Below are positions 20,687-32,949 of a stretch of 64,000 nt of DNA, in pieces. Location: assembly GCA_002946415.1 (NCBI GenBank), contig NJPS01000057.1, forward strand, positions 248,001 through 312,000, given 5' to 3'. Position numbers and translations under genes: made by a program. Origin of the DNA: Rutstroemia sp. NJR-2017a BVV2. Its lineage: Eukaryota > Ascomycota > Leotiomycetes > Helotiales > Rutstroemiaceae. Under the pieces are notes generated by a model that had not been told where the DNA came from, made no database searches, and saw nothing but the letters and a program-made list of their open reading frames with translations. Positions within the stretch are counted from its first letter, which is position 1, and each line of letters opens with the position of its first letter.

Positions 20687-23600
20687 TTGAAAGTGGATTA
20701 TGGACTGGGTTGAGGACTCGGCGTTTATTCGTGCGGGTGGGTACAATGCACCCTTCATCTCCCCCGCAATTCGCGAAAGGAATTTTTTCTGTTTCGAGCT
20801 AAATGCAAACCCCATGTAATATCGGTATACTGAAATTGCCCGGGTATGCAAATACGAGAATCAAGCGCTCGAATGACTTTTGTGTAAGATGTAGAAATAA
20901 GGTTCGAGGCGATGAACCTAGCGACTGGCAAAAAGGACTCAGGGCCGCCGCATCCGAAGGACCGATTTTGGAATGTTCTAAAGAATGGCAAAGAGATCAT
21001 GTGGTTAATGTGGCTGATATAAAAGGGGCTCGGCAACGATACTTGAAGAAATCATGATATCATAGGCGAGTAAATAACTCGCGATCAGAAGAAAACATAT
21101 GATAATTGACAAGGATACCATCTCTATGTACTGTTAAAAACTATATCTCTCTAAGTCTACTTAAGTGCCATGGCCTCGCTCAACTTCTCTTCTGCTATAA
21201 GTTTCTCTAGCCGATATCAAAGTCCCCAAGCCTCAATGTTTTCTCCGGCACCCCGGCCATTGTGGGGCTCCAACCCGCACCATAGCCGCATAGTTTATTT
21301 TGATTCCTTGTTACCATTTCGAGTGTCTTTTAATGGTCTCTGATCACCAGCAGGTTCGTGAGTGAGACTATCACGATTCGTTTGCTCAGCCTCTGCCTCT
21401 CTGTAACTACTGTCTCGAATTCACATTCAAGAATAGGAAGGATATCGGAGGTCTAAGGAGGTGAATAGCGATATGAGTCTGGTGATAGCCAGCGTCGGAG
21501 ATTTTAGAAAATAATACACATGAATAATCTGCTGTATCCATTTGTTCTAGACTTAGTCCATCCTAATAGTCGATATGGTATTCCTGGTCCTAAAAGAAAA
21601 GCCTCGACGCAATGAAAACAAGTCAGCACCGGCGAATAGTTGTACAAGCTCTAACCTGGACGAAAAAATGAAGACAGGCATTATTACAGATCTTCTTGGG
21701 AGCTGGGTAGGATATGGTGTTTAAGCTGCTGTATCGACAACACTGCATTGGTTGCGCTTCAATATCAAAGACACCCAAAAGCTCGCGATTTGATATCTTT
21801 ACAAGGTCCTAGAACCACTTATTGTTCCTGGTATCATAATTGAAACGTGTAAAGATGGGCTACAGCGAATACGACTCTTGAGTTGACGCAGCTCTCGGAA
21901 ATCTCTGTACAGGCGGAATAGCAGGAGAATTTATCAGCAACTTTTGCATTTATCTGACCCAAGATGATTTTGGCTCAGCAATCATATCATTGACGTTGAG
22001 TGTTGACTTTGGCCAGGGCCTTGGGAATTATTTCAATGCTAGTTGTCCCACAGGTGAATGGACTTGGAGGTTTTGCCAGTTTGGGAGACTGCCGAAAGAC
22101 AAGAAAGAAGCTGCTTGGAAAAGAAACAAGTTACATTTGATATACCGCAGTAAGCAAAGCTATCTCACCAACTCTAGACGGTTCCATTACACCCCAAGTG
22201 ACACTTTAAGGTCAAATTTTTATTGTGGACTGGACCTTTCTGGATTTTTTGAAATACATCTTCTTTGTTTAGGATGGAAATCGTTACTGATGTATTGTGA
22301 TCTTCGCCAGTTTTGAACCTAGACTACTTGATCTTTGGAAAGCTCAACCCGTTAAACGATGAGTTAAGGCGAAATATGTAATAAACGGAGGAGAAAAGAT
22401 GGTCTTTGGTTATGATGAAGTGCTTGACCTTGTAGCTAGTTGTGCAATCGAATGCCATGGCTTCCCTATCGCTCGTCTGGAAATATATCAGGAATTAAAA
22501 TAGGCAAAGCCCGGGGATGAGGAAGTCCCTAATACATTTACTTGCCTTGGCACACTTTCAGCTTGTTAGCTCGGTGTATATGTAACACTCACTAAGCGGC
22601 ATAGATGGTGCGCCAGAACCTTCCGAAACCCCAGAGCTTCCGATGTTCTTCCACAATATCAGCACCAACGGTGAGCTTCCTCTGAAAAAGAATCATGACC
22701 TCCGTGATCAGAAATGCTTGATTTGAAGAATTTCTGCATAGAATAAATTGGTGGCAAATGAGAAAGAAACGACGAGGTACGCAGGTCTCAATTTTGCATC
22801 CCAGTCAAGATCGTCCTGGAGACAATTCACGTGAACCCCACATTGACTGAGAGATGCAAAGACCAGCGAAATCCAAATCAAACATCCGGCTCATTCACTC
22901 AGAAAGGTCGGCCAGCGTAAGGGAAGTGGTGAATAGCTCGATAGAGGTCACCTAGCAGTAAGCTTGGTCAGGGTCCTGTGTAAATGTAAGAAGTGATTAT
23001 TGTTCTTGTCTAACTACGAGGTCTTAAGGACCTTTTATAGACCATTTATCGGTCCGTTTGAGGGGCGTAGTTCATGTAATCTGAGCTCTTCTGTACATTC
23101 TTTAAATGAGTACGACATGTGGATATGAGGGGATTCCCAGGTGAATCTCTTCCGTACGGTCGTCTCACAAGTCCCGAGCAGCTCTTAGAGCTACATTAAA
23201 ATGTGGTATACAGTTCTGATTGCTGTAGTGAACACTATTCCGGCGAGCCGACAGGACTCATAAATCCATACCATAGGCGGATTTGACTGATTTGGGTAGG
23301 AGATAAGACTATTAAGGATCTAGAGATAGAGGTGTTCTTGCCGTTCGCCAGATAAGGAGCCGGGGATAAGAGAGACATCAGTCAGTCCTTTTCAAAGAAA
23401 TAACAGTCGGTGAAGCTTACCTCGCGGTCCATCATCTATTGCTGTGAATTTGTGATTTGAGCTTCGCCGCCAGGTAATAATACGAGAGAGCAGGGCGCCA
23501 AGTTCACAGATCTTATTTTTCCACTGCGTTAGTGCAATGGGTCTTGCATCGGAGACACTCACTTGTCGGCGGATATCCAATAATGATATAGCCATCGGTG

Positions 23601-25068
23601 TATATCTGCTACAGTTACTAGCAAATTTTGTCGCGGTCAATTTCTGAATGACCTACACTTTCACCATATGAGCAAGATCCCCGTCAACCCCAAGTGCGTA
23701 TAGACTGCCTCTAATACGAATAATTTGATGTAGTCCATTAAGGAGTGCGAGAACCAAAGACTTAGATGAGAAGAAGCAATTGTAATACAACTGATGATTA
23801 ATACTGAATATCGTAGGATCACCAACTTGGCTGAGATATCCGCTGGGCACGAGCGTGCATCTACCTGGAAAACTGGAAAAGAAAGCTCAGCGCTCGATTT
23901 CCTTTGTCTAAGTGTAAATATTACAGTAGCCAATTAACGTGTGCACATGGACTCGTATATATGACCAGTTCCTACGTCTCGGCAAAGTGTAGAGAGACGA
24001 ATGTACCTGGTCGCCTGTATAAATATTTAGCACCATGGTGGACAAAAATCGACGATTAGGGAAGCGACCGTTTGAGTCGAGAACTGCAGAACTTGAGCAA
24101 TGCTAGCTAGCATCGAGCACGAATTCGGTATGAAGTTCCGAGAAGCAGGTGGCGCTCGTAGAATGCGATAGAGCAAAGGCGCCGTCTATTCCCCTGTAGA
24201 ATCTTTGCTCGCATCGGTGTACGCAGGTGTACACAGTTCATGGTGATATTTTGAGAATATATACAAAGGTATGCCCTCTTCCAAAGCATCGTTTACAAGC
24301 AGGCCGTATCCCATCGCATCTGACATTCTGAGCTCTGTGGTGAAAAAATGAGGCCATTCGGAAGCAGTCTGATTCAGACGAATCCCATTACCATGCTCCG
24401 ACGGAGGCTCCGATGAGACGTACGTGGCTATAGGCCATTCTAGAATGATTCTTATTTTCACGTTATTGTCACTGTTTTGAGTATATAAACCTCAGATCGA
24501 CATAAGCACATCCATTTTCAACAAGATCTCGAAATCTCACAGTTGTAATATGTCAGTATCTCCTTCTAAGTCTATGGCCAATCTTGCTACATACTTGCAT
24601 TTTTCACAGCGATCCGGCCCGCGAGCAGCGTTGGTAGCCTAGGATTTGGTTGGCCCAATATTTCTTTCGAACATAATGCTCTATTCGTGGTGATATCCGC
24701 ATTCTGTAGCTGCTGAAATTCAGCAATGCTATTAGATAGTTGAACGGGACTATATGGTTAATATTTATCGTTCGTGACTTGCTGCAGAATGATGGCACCT
24801 CCTCGCTCTGTTTTAAATGACCTACTTCTTTTATTTCCGGCTTAGTCGAATCCTAGGGAAAAGAGGTCCAACTCCATCCATAACTAAGCTTACATCTCGC
24901 CATCAAAAAACATGCTGCCGTCCTGTATCATTACGGATCAAAATATTCCCGAGAGAACCAAGTATTGGAGATATCAATCATATAGACTTCACTATATCAT
25001 CTCTAAATTTCCTACTATCTAGTACTTGCAATTCTGAAGAGATTATCGTTTCAAAAATCCATATATAT
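20687..25068. other. 4.4 kb gene-poor stretch
   Basis: No family-assignable gene. A plus-strand frame from 21855 to 22316, broken by one TGA at 21879, and minus-strand frames around 23392-24461 are the longest. They show no recognisable motif or consistent splice sites and may be relics. The composition is ordinary, so this is not part of the RIP island. Confidence 0.4.
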
Positions 25069-26666
25069 TTACCCCTTTAGAGCAGTTACCCAGGAGCTAA
25101 CATTTTGAATATAGCTAGCTGGATAAGCATCATCCGGAGCAAAATCTGTGATATTGACAGTAGTAATCGCAAGATTCGCAGCATCATCCGCATCATCCGC
25201 ATCATCCGCATCATCAGAACAATGTGGATAGTCATCAAAATTGGTATCCAGCGTATCAATCGTGTCGGTGGTATTCAGGAAAACATTCGTCCCATTTGGA
25301 CCAGAGCTAAAGGCCGGGAACAGATTAAGAATCGGTGGGTAAGGTGGTCCATCGATCTCGTACTTGACAATTGGGAGATGAGGATATATATTATCATTTT
25401 CTTTGGTTACGTATTTGGCTAGGGCGTAGTAGGCTAGATTGTCGGAGTTGCGTTGCACGTAGTAGCCTGTGGATCCGGGGTCAGCGTTGTTGTGGTAGCG
25501 CGCGAGGACTTTGGTTAGAGTTGGACCATAGGCTGGGAACGTGTAGGTATTGCCGGCTGCGCCTGCTTTGATATCGATCTGGAGATCAATAATGGAAGGA
25601 TTGGGACTTGGGGAGTCTGCAGCCAAATTCAAGTGCAATAATTCGTGCTAGTGTCTAGTCAATAAATGTGATCCCCTGAGCTTCTAGGCTCTCATTTGTG
25701 CTTACAAGGAAAGTTTGCGCTCTGTTGTCATACTTTGCAAGGTCAAGATTGTTTGGACTTGCTTGCGCTTTTCCATAAGTGATTGCATCGGACAATTTTC
25801 TCCTATTCATGAACCCTTCGCAGAAGTTGATCATGGGGTAGCCCGTGTTGTCCTTGTTTTTAGCATAGGCAAGCGGGGTAGGCTTTGCTTTTTCTCCCGG
25901 ATTAGGAGGCCTGGGGTGTGTTAGATTCATCGATGATGAGCAAGAGAGGGAAGTGAGAAGGAAAGGAAACTGACTTTGGTTGACATGGGTCATTATCTGG
26001 TCTATTTTGGCACCTTTTGTATGGATCGTCGCATCGTACATGGATAGCGTGCTGAAATGGATTCTTGTAGCTGTAGATGACTGTCGCTACATTCGCAAAT
26101 ACCGCTTGGATCTGAGATTGCTTGTCTTTGTTGTATCCTGGAGCACCCAGAAACTCAAGTGCAGCTGCATTGTTCCAATCAATATCAGAGTGGACACCGT
26201 CTGTGTTAGACATAACCCAGGCATCATAGTAGGCGTCATCAATTTTCCCCTTGGCGCCGTCACCATAGTTCTTCTTACAGTCGTCATATCCGTAAAGAAA
26301 AGTTCCGATTTTGTTCAATGTAGATGGATCTGTACTCGTAGCTTCAGGTGGTATATCGGTGCCGGTTGGAACGACATAGTAAGGAGACTCCTCGCCAGAA
26401 AATTGGGGATCAGATATCGAGATAGCCGAGGCGGTTCCAGAGGGAGTGGGCGTTAATGTGCGAGAAGCACTTGACTGTGAGCTAGCAGGAGTAGGGACGT
26501 CCAAGCTTGATTCGGGAGTAGGCGTTAATGTGGGAGAAGCGCTTGACTCTGAACTAGCAGGAGTAGGGACGTCCAAGCTTGATTCGGAAGACAAAACAGT
26601 TGGGGCGGCAAGAGTACATTGTAGCACTAAAGAAATCGTTGCTAACGTCGAGATCAAAGTAATCAT
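25069..26666 (-). CDS. Secreted HExxH zinc metallopeptidase-like protein
   Basis: Three exons: 26666-25975, 25910-25706 and 25647-25069. The introns are 64 and 58 bp (GTCAGT and GTAAGC donors, CAG and TAG acceptors). The product is 491 residues. A signal peptide (MITLISTLATISLVLQCTLA) precedes a Ser/Thr/Pro-rich region with two 24-residue repeats (ESSLDVPTPASS...). The second intron falls directly before HELLH (300-304), a zinc-peptidase motif visible only after splicing. Downstream, RNSDNLAYYALAKYV resembles the segment after the active site in M35/Asp f 2-like fungal zincins, though I cannot assign the third zinc ligand with certainty. An Asp-Asp-Ala repeat lies near the C-terminus. Probably an extracellular protease; substrate unknown. 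Confidence 0.8.
25181..25215. repeat. 9 bp minisatellite (GCATCATCC) in the peptidase gene
   Basis: Nearly four copies of GCATCATCC, encoding the Asp-Asp-Ala repeat near the C-terminus of the peptidase on the minus strand. The unit is a multiple of three, so copy-number changes keep the frame. Confidence 0.85.
26442..26585. repeat. 72 bp tandem duplication in the peptidase N-terminal region
   Basis: Two adjacent 72 bp copies (26442-26513 and 26514-26585) differ at only a few bases and encode two 24-residue Ser/Thr/Pro-rich repeats. It is an in-frame duplication in a probable O-glycosylated linker. Confidence 0.85.
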
Positions 26667-26743
26667 TTTGCTCGTTGATATCGGTTTAAAAGTTGAAAGA
26701 GAATGAATTGATGTAGAACTCCCATTTGGCGCATTATACGGAC

Positions 26744-26752
26744 ATATATATA
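26744..26752 (-). promoter_or_regulatory. TATA-like box of the peptidase gene
   Basis: TATATATAT on the minus strand, about 80 bp before the peptidase ATG at 26666. Confidence 0.45.
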
Positions 26753-27734
26753 CACAATTGATAGAGGACGAAATACGCTCAAAGACAAACGCTGCGCTCT
26801 AGCGATGTCAGAGCCCCTGGGAATAGCAACATGTGAGATGATTACCTCATTCCACGGAGAATGAAGAGATGAATTTGTCAAGGAAGGTTAACTGTCTTGT
26901 AAATCCCGCAAAGCCACCAGATTTTGCCTTGTGTTTTCGTTTCTATGGAACCGTACGCTTTACGACGGAGGATTGTAGATGTTACATCTCAGCACCCACG
27001 CCGCTTGCAATTGATCGACATCACTATTCTTATATCAAAGCCTAGTATCACTTTATTGTGCCGTAAATTGATGGCGGAGCACGTAAGATTACTGTATATA
27101 TAGACAATGGGGGCGATTGCACATATTGTACCGGAGGTTTAGGGCGAGGCTCTCTCACCTTTATTCCAAATATGATGACCTATATTATGTTTTGACTAGG
27201 AATACATCGCGTAGGAGGATCGAATGCGCCGTATTATGACTCATCTTAGAAGTGCAACACATGACGCGTGCGGGAGGTGGCTTCCTTTGTGTCACCATAA
27301 GCAACAGTAAACTTCTGTAGCTGGATAGAGGGGTAATCGAGGCAATGCTGTAGATGAAATGCTATCTACCCTTGTTACCATCGTTTGCTTAATTTCAGAG
27401 TGCCGATCGATCGATCTCCATGAATTTCAGCCGCTCATTCACTATGACCAGGACTTGGTTTCGATCCGGCTTCTGATGCCCTCTCTTGTAGATGAGAAGG
27501 CAGAAGGAATCACGAATCGATGCCATACTCATTACACAAACATGAAGAATAAATTGTACAGAATGAATCAATATGCCACCTGTTGTCATCGGGAAGATGT
27601 TGGCAGCAGAATCTAAACCGAAAAAACACTTCCAATTCTGTTCCTGGATGCTCTCTGGAAATTTTGATAAACAAAAATCGGGGAAAAAAAAATCAATAGT
27701 TATTTATCTGGTACCACCACGAAGTGCAATTCTG
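26753..27734. other. Intergenic stretch, no gene seen
   Basis: About 1 kb between the peptidase promoter and the 3' end of the next minus-strand gene. Only short open frames without motifs. Confidence 0.5.
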
Positions 27735-28250
27735 TCAGGAAGCACCTTTGAGCTCTTCCACAGCCCCCACATCCTCATAGAACAAAGCACCATACTCCTT
27801 CATGACCTCTATTTTCTCATCCATGGTCACTACCAAGTTTGTCCTTCCGAAATCATTCGGCACTTCACGCTCACTCTTGTATCGCAATACCCATACTCCA
27901 ACTCCATCCTTTGGCCACCCAAATACCAACACTCTCTTCTGTATTTCCGTTAACTCCACAAGGCCTATTTGTGCTTCAGCCCATTCCTGTCTACTCTTCC
28001 ACCAAGTTGCCCCGACCTTCAGCATCGATCCACAGAATTTATCTTCTTCAGCAGCATCATCAGATCGCTCAGCAGAATGGAGGCGATCGAGAGAGAGAAA
28101 ATTCATGTCTAAAATGTTGGCTTCCTTAACGAGGACACCGCCCGTTGAGCAATAGCCGTAGACTGTACAACCACGGCTGCCGAATTCAGTCCTGATCGTG
28201 TGGGGGAGGGGCATTGGATAGGGGCAAGAGGAGTCCTCGTCCATAGACAT
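27735..28250 (-). CDS. Hypothetical protein, 171 residues
   Basis: Intronless frame starting at ATG 28250 (MSMDEDSSCPYPMPLPHTIR). It has no signal peptide or membrane segment. The sequence is acidic and Trp-rich in places (ATWWKSRQEWAEAQIGLVEL; VLVFGWPKDGVGVWVLRYKS). I recognise no family. The codon choice and well-structured composition make it look like a true gene rather than a chance frame. It is transcribed in the same direction as the peptidase gene; nothing links their functions. Confidence 0.6.
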   Translation of the reverse strand: MSMDEDSSCPYPMPLPHTIRTEFGSRGCTVYGYCSTGGVLVKEANILDMNFLSLDRLHSAERSDDAAEEDKFCGSMLKVGATWWKSRQEWAEAQIGLVELTEIQKRVLVFGWPKDGVGVWVLRYKSEREVPNDFGRTNLVVTMDEKIEVMKEYGALFYEDVGAVEELKGAS

Positions 28251-29464
28251 GTTTGCCGATGTGCTACTTATACGCCAGGTACGTAGTTGGAACGGTAGTT
28301 GGAACGGGCTGAATGGGTGAAAGAGGAGATAAATAGTGGTACTAAGTCTTCGTGAGCGAGATTAGAGGACTCTGGTAGAGATCTAGGTCGGAAACTTACA
28401 CTAAGCCAATAGCTATGGTAAAGATCATTTTAAGAGTAGAGGTGTTCGAACGCATTAGAAATTGTACGAAGATCAATCAATTTGGCAGAAAATCCGAGCC
28501 TTGTCATGCGACAGGTGGGAGCTCATCACGTGCGGATCCTTCTCGTACGGGTCGTACCGCTTCTCAAGTTTTATAGGATTTGTTTTGTTTATGGGGCGCA
28601 GTCGTCAGCTTCTCCTTGGACATGATGCTATCTGTTTCAACTATAAATTCTCGTCACACTTTTTGGGGTCTATGCAGCTTATTCTCAATGCCATATTTCA
28701 GCTCGCATTCCTCGTTTAAACCAGTCGTTAAGCCCACTATGCCTTCATTCATGCTTAATAAATAGAAAATAAATATTTTTAGTATCCTGCTCTTCCGCCG
28801 ATCAGCTTCCGCTCCCCGAGAGGTGCCCATGTATTACGGAAGAGAGCCTGATTGGACTTGTACCCAGGCCACCCGATTCGATTTCCGGGGATAGACCGGC
28901 TCTCTTGTAAGGAGGCAGGGTTCGAGTAATTCCGCATCTGGACGTTAGTGGCTATCAACGGCTCTACGCCCACAACAGCGTCTCCACCATGTCTATAACC
29001 AACCCCAACCCCCGGGATTTCACTGCCCCACCTCTTTTTGGGGTGTCGATACGCCGCATTCCGGATGATATGCAAGAAAAGTGCCGTATCAAGGCTATTA
29101 CGACAGGGGATGTTTCTTTTTGGAGGGGTGGCTAGCGTAATCTACATCCAATTGCTGAGGAAAGGCAAGTGTGGAAACGAATCTCACTGGCATCAAATGA
29201 AAACTTTGAGCTTTGTGCATTCGCCTCATACTCGGCGTGAGAAGACATTTGCACATATGAATGCAGTGACGATAAGTGCATTATTTTCAATCAATCCTGT
29301 GGGTAATTACTAATTATATGCCATTTCTATATACACAAGGCAGATCATACAGAAATGTGTGAGATTTCATTCGTTTTCAAATGTGGTACGATATCTATCC
29401 AACGGGGAATTGCTACCGTGTGCTTTCGATACAGGCACCACGAGAGCTGGACAGTTGGCATACT
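28251..29464. other. Intergenic stretch with a possible coding fragment
   Basis: 1.2 kb. A minus-strand 98-codon frame (29075-28779) contains GNRIGWPGYKSNQALFRNTW and looks somewhat protein-like, but has no recognisable domain and no matching upstream exon. Otherwise nothing is seen. Confidence 0.35.
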
Positions 29465-31920
29465 CTATCCCTTCCTTTCCTCACGTAGCCGAGACTGTAC
29501 CTCTGGAGGACGTCTTGTTTTCAGCCTAAACTTGAGATCACTGAGGGAACTGCTGCCCCGAAGCAGCCTACCTGGGCGTGCTTGAACCAAGCGAGTGGCG
29601 TCTACACGCTCTCTGCTTTTCACCTTCTCTCCCAAGACCTGTGATATTCTATCTGTCGTGAAAATTACCTTTATAGCCGTCTTGGAGCTCTGCTGCCGAA
29701 TGACTTCAACGAGATCTTTCAAAGCAGAACGATTTGTCTTGCTCTCGAGGGCTTGAATGCCATTGATGCCACATACCATGCTGTTTGACGCATGACCGAG
29801 GAGCGCTAGAATCAGTTCCAAAGTATCTCCCACACTATTCATCGTTCCATCTAGTTTGGAAAACTGCTCTTCGTGGAAGTTCTGCTCTGTCTCAAAAGCT
29901 GACGGTAGCTGGCTGACTAATTGGCGGATCAGGGTATAGAGGAGACAGATTAAGCCAGCGTTCTTTGTTGCCAGCTTGTTGGGATTCTTGTATCGACCTT
30001 GATCGAAGAAGTATATGCAAGGAATTCCTGCATCGGTTATGACGGCGGCAATTTGAAGTGCGGTTGGTGAGAGATCTGATGGAAACACGGGACCTTCGAC
30101 CGAAAGGAAGGAAGAGTCTTTTGACTCCAACCAACGTTGAACGTCCACGAAAACTTCCTGGGGAATGGATGTATCAGCACTGCGGCTTGCGGACTTGAGA
30201 GCTCCTTCTCGACCATTATTGACGTATTGGTCCATAGCTTTGGTATAGTCCTCAATCTCTGTACGAGCATAGTAGTTTCCCGATGGCTCTGTCCAGAGTA
30301 AGTCTAATGGCTTCCAATTACTATGGTGTTGTTTCATACCTTCTGGCTCTTCGACTGGACTGAGCATCTCTTCAGAGAATTTCTTCTCTTCCTCTTCGTC
30401 ATTATCATCTTCATCATCTTCTTCCTGTTGGAAAGAATTAATTTTCTTGTCGTAATTGCCACCTCCGTCGTTCCTCTTTGCATGTCTTTTTGCACCATTA
30501 CCAATAGCTTTTTAGCCCAGTTTGGGTGGTTCGACCGATCGAGAACGTCGAACTCGATCAGGCATTGTCGAGTCTATTATTTTGGTTTCATCAGCTCTGC
30601 CAGCAAATGCGGAAGAATCGAAACTTACCGTGGTTATATTGTTGCTCGACTGTCGCCAGAGTCTTCGTCATGCCAGCCCCAACCTCCGAGAACGCTCTCG
30701 AAGCGATGGTTTTGGATGCGGCGCTGAAGCTAGATTCAATTTGAGTTTCAGATTGCTTGCGAGATCGGTCAGCGGTGTTCTTTTGTTGGTCGTTTGGGCT
30801 CCCAGCGATGAAAGTCTTAAGATCGTAAGATGTTTGTAGATTTTGTAGGGTTATGTAGCGGTTAACATTCTTAGCAATTCTTCTAACTGCATCAACGTAG
30901 GCTTTGATTTGGTCGTCGTAGAAGTTACTCCGCATAGAAACTGTGAAACGGTTTATTCCTTTCCCGTACCAATACATCACATAGCAAAGAAACTTGAACA
31001 ACTGAACGTAGGCGTTGGCTATACCTTGGCGGATAGGTTGGGTATCTAGGACTTCCTTGCTGCTTGAGAGGTAGCGCATTTCCTCTGCAATATCGTGAAG
31101 GCCCTTGGAAAAACCTTCCACCACCTTCTTGTGATTTGCACAGATCTGTGAGAAGTCAGACCCATGGGGACGTTTGAAGGGGGCAGTTATTCGAGTGTCT
31201 TATACCGTGACGACGGAAGTCGCAATTCCGCTAACAACGCTGGTATAAATGCTTCCACTTGGGAAGATGCGGAACAACTGCTCGTGACCCTTCAATAAAC
31301 CAGCAAAAGCTCGCAAGTTTGCTTTTGCGCGACCCCAACGGGTCTTTCCGTCTTTTTTCCATTCTTTTCTCAAACCACTGACGATTTGCCACAAAGCATC
31401 AATTGTCGGGAGCAGAGATTCGTCGACTTGAGGAATGTTGGCTTTCTTGAAAGCACTCGTCTTGCGAAATTTCTTCCATGTTTCTATCGCCTCCTTGCAT
31501 TCTTTCATCAAGTCAGTGTCATCTTTCCTGATGCTCAGGATGATGTGCAGGATGTTTTGCTGTTAGCTAAGGCTACTAACGTTTGCAGGTTCGCGGCCAT
31601 CGATTGTTGCCACCACAATCGCCATCGATCTGCATCTTCTTTCTTTTTCCGTTTCTCCTCCTCCTCCGCGTTTGCGTGAGCAACCAAGGCCTTGGCTCCG
31701 TCACTGTTTGGCAATGCTACCTCGACTACGAGAGTAAATCCTTTGACATTCTTTGAGAGTTCCGCTTTCTCGACATTGTCCGCCAAAATGGCGGACAAAA
31801 TCGAAATCGCTTCGAGAAACCTTCTTGGTCGTTCAATTTATCCGAAACAGCGTGGAAGAACATCTTGCGATGTTCCGAGCTGCAACTTTGGGCAAGGTTT
31901 GAAAATGATTGTGATAACAT
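29465..31920 (-). CDS. DUF7708/STAND-like fungal protein, multi-exon
   Basis: Well-supported exons: ...-31581, 31527-31206, 31145-30629 and 30424-29465, with GTTAGT, GTATAA and GTAAGT donors. A short exon 30573-30536 is my best bridge between the last two. The 5' exon is unsettled: an ATG at 31920 is in a different frame from the 31798-31581 segment. The N-terminal part is charged (EEEEKRKKKEDADRW). The middle (FPSGSIYTSVVSGIATSVVT, then KVVEGFSKGLHDIAEEMRYL) resembles DUF7708-type proteins. The C-terminal part matches, from memory, their degenerate NACHT-like domain: SVEGPVFPSDLS where a Walker A loop would be, then IPCIYFFDQGRY and IKVIFTTDRISQVL. Probably a signalling or defence-type protein; function unknown. 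Confidence 0.65.
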
Positions 31921-32039
31921 AGGACAAGTATTGGTCGCGAACTACGAATAAAGGAGCGATATATTTTCATTTGCATGATGGACTTACAGACATGCAGAAA
32001 TAACTTTCGGCATTTCTGCCTCTCCGTGCAAGAATACAG

Positions 32040-32198
32040 TATAATTGGTCCCAAGGATAAATAAGTGTAGTCCCTGTTGCTCCACGATATAAATTCTAGC
32101 CAATCAAGTAGTATAGCAGATGGCCGCGAGCTGATTGGTCGATATATGAAAGGTACGAGAACAGGGACTACACTTATTTATCCTTGAGAACAATTATA
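32040..32198. mobile_element. 159 bp hairpin MITE
   Basis: Terminal inverted repeats of 39 bp (32040-32078 and 32160-32198) differ at two positions; the inner 27 bp are perfect (arm begins CAAGGATAAATAAGTGTAGT). The 81 bp between them also fold imperfectly, so nearly the whole element is a hairpin. There is no coding capacity. TA-rich ends (TATAATTG...CAATTATA) suggest a Tc1/mariner-derived MITE, but a clean TA target duplication is not certain. It lies just upstream of the DUF7708-like gene's 5' end. Confidence 0.85.
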
Positions 32199-32949
32199 GT
32201 GGTTTTGACAGCCTATACATCTATCTTTCTCATCTTTACTACGATCGAGACAACTATAATGGTCGAAAGGCGAGACGAATTGGGAAAATGCGGCTGAGAA
32301 ATGAACAGTTCTGCATTCTTGCTCTATTGCTGAAATAGGCTTAATTCCTAGGATGACATCCTTCCGGACCACTTGATAATGTGGCATATTGAAACTCACT
32401 ACGTAACAAGTAAGATCACCAAAATCTTTACCCTAGTTACACTTCACAATTTCTCGGCAGGGCAGGCTCAATCCAAATCAATCGATACGCTGTGAACTAA
32501 AAGCGACAGACCAGGCTCTCTCCGTACACGCCTGGGTGTCGAAGTGCCTCCCAATCACAGCTTCTTGATAATGCGACATGCCGTACGACCACGCCAAATC
32601 AATATTTCAAAAATCTGTTCCATCCTTTTCAACTCCCTGACGTGTCATGCACATCATACAGTCTTCCTATTGGCGATTTTGAATGAGTATGAAGGAATCA
32701 AGCAGGGCTGTATACTTGAATGCGATAATATCAGGAAAACCTTGAGGCTCAAGAGAACTATCCGGCTGGTAGGAGAAGGTATCCGGATCTCGATTAAGTA
32801 GTCGGGCACTCCGTTCAAAACTCAACTCCGATATATTTCAATTTGGATATGCGAGATATTTTGCCTAATCTCTCAAATTATAGTATACAGAGAAAAGGAC
32901 TTCTGTAAGCAAAACCCAGTACTATCTACGGCTTTCTGGCATTTGGTAA
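32199..32949. other. Intergenic stretch, nothing recognised
   Basis: 750 bp with only short frames lacking motifs or plausible splice structure. Confidence 0.5.

Noticed and set aside
21855..22316. Plus-strand frame, broken once by TGA, as a possible pseudogene
   Set aside because: It is protein-like for about 140 codons but I see no family motif or matching exons, so I could not support a gene call.
25177..25216. Short repeats as a CRISPR-like array
   Set aside because: A 9 bp perfect tandem unit without spacers, in a eukaryotic coding exon, is a minisatellite.
28905..28940. GGTTCGAG-like T-loop suggesting a tRNA
   Set aside because: The flanking bases do not pair into a T-stem, and no D-arm or acceptor stem fits.
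28779..29075. Minus-strand 98-codon frame as a C-terminal exon
   Set aside because: No upstream exon with a compatible donor and no recognised domain.
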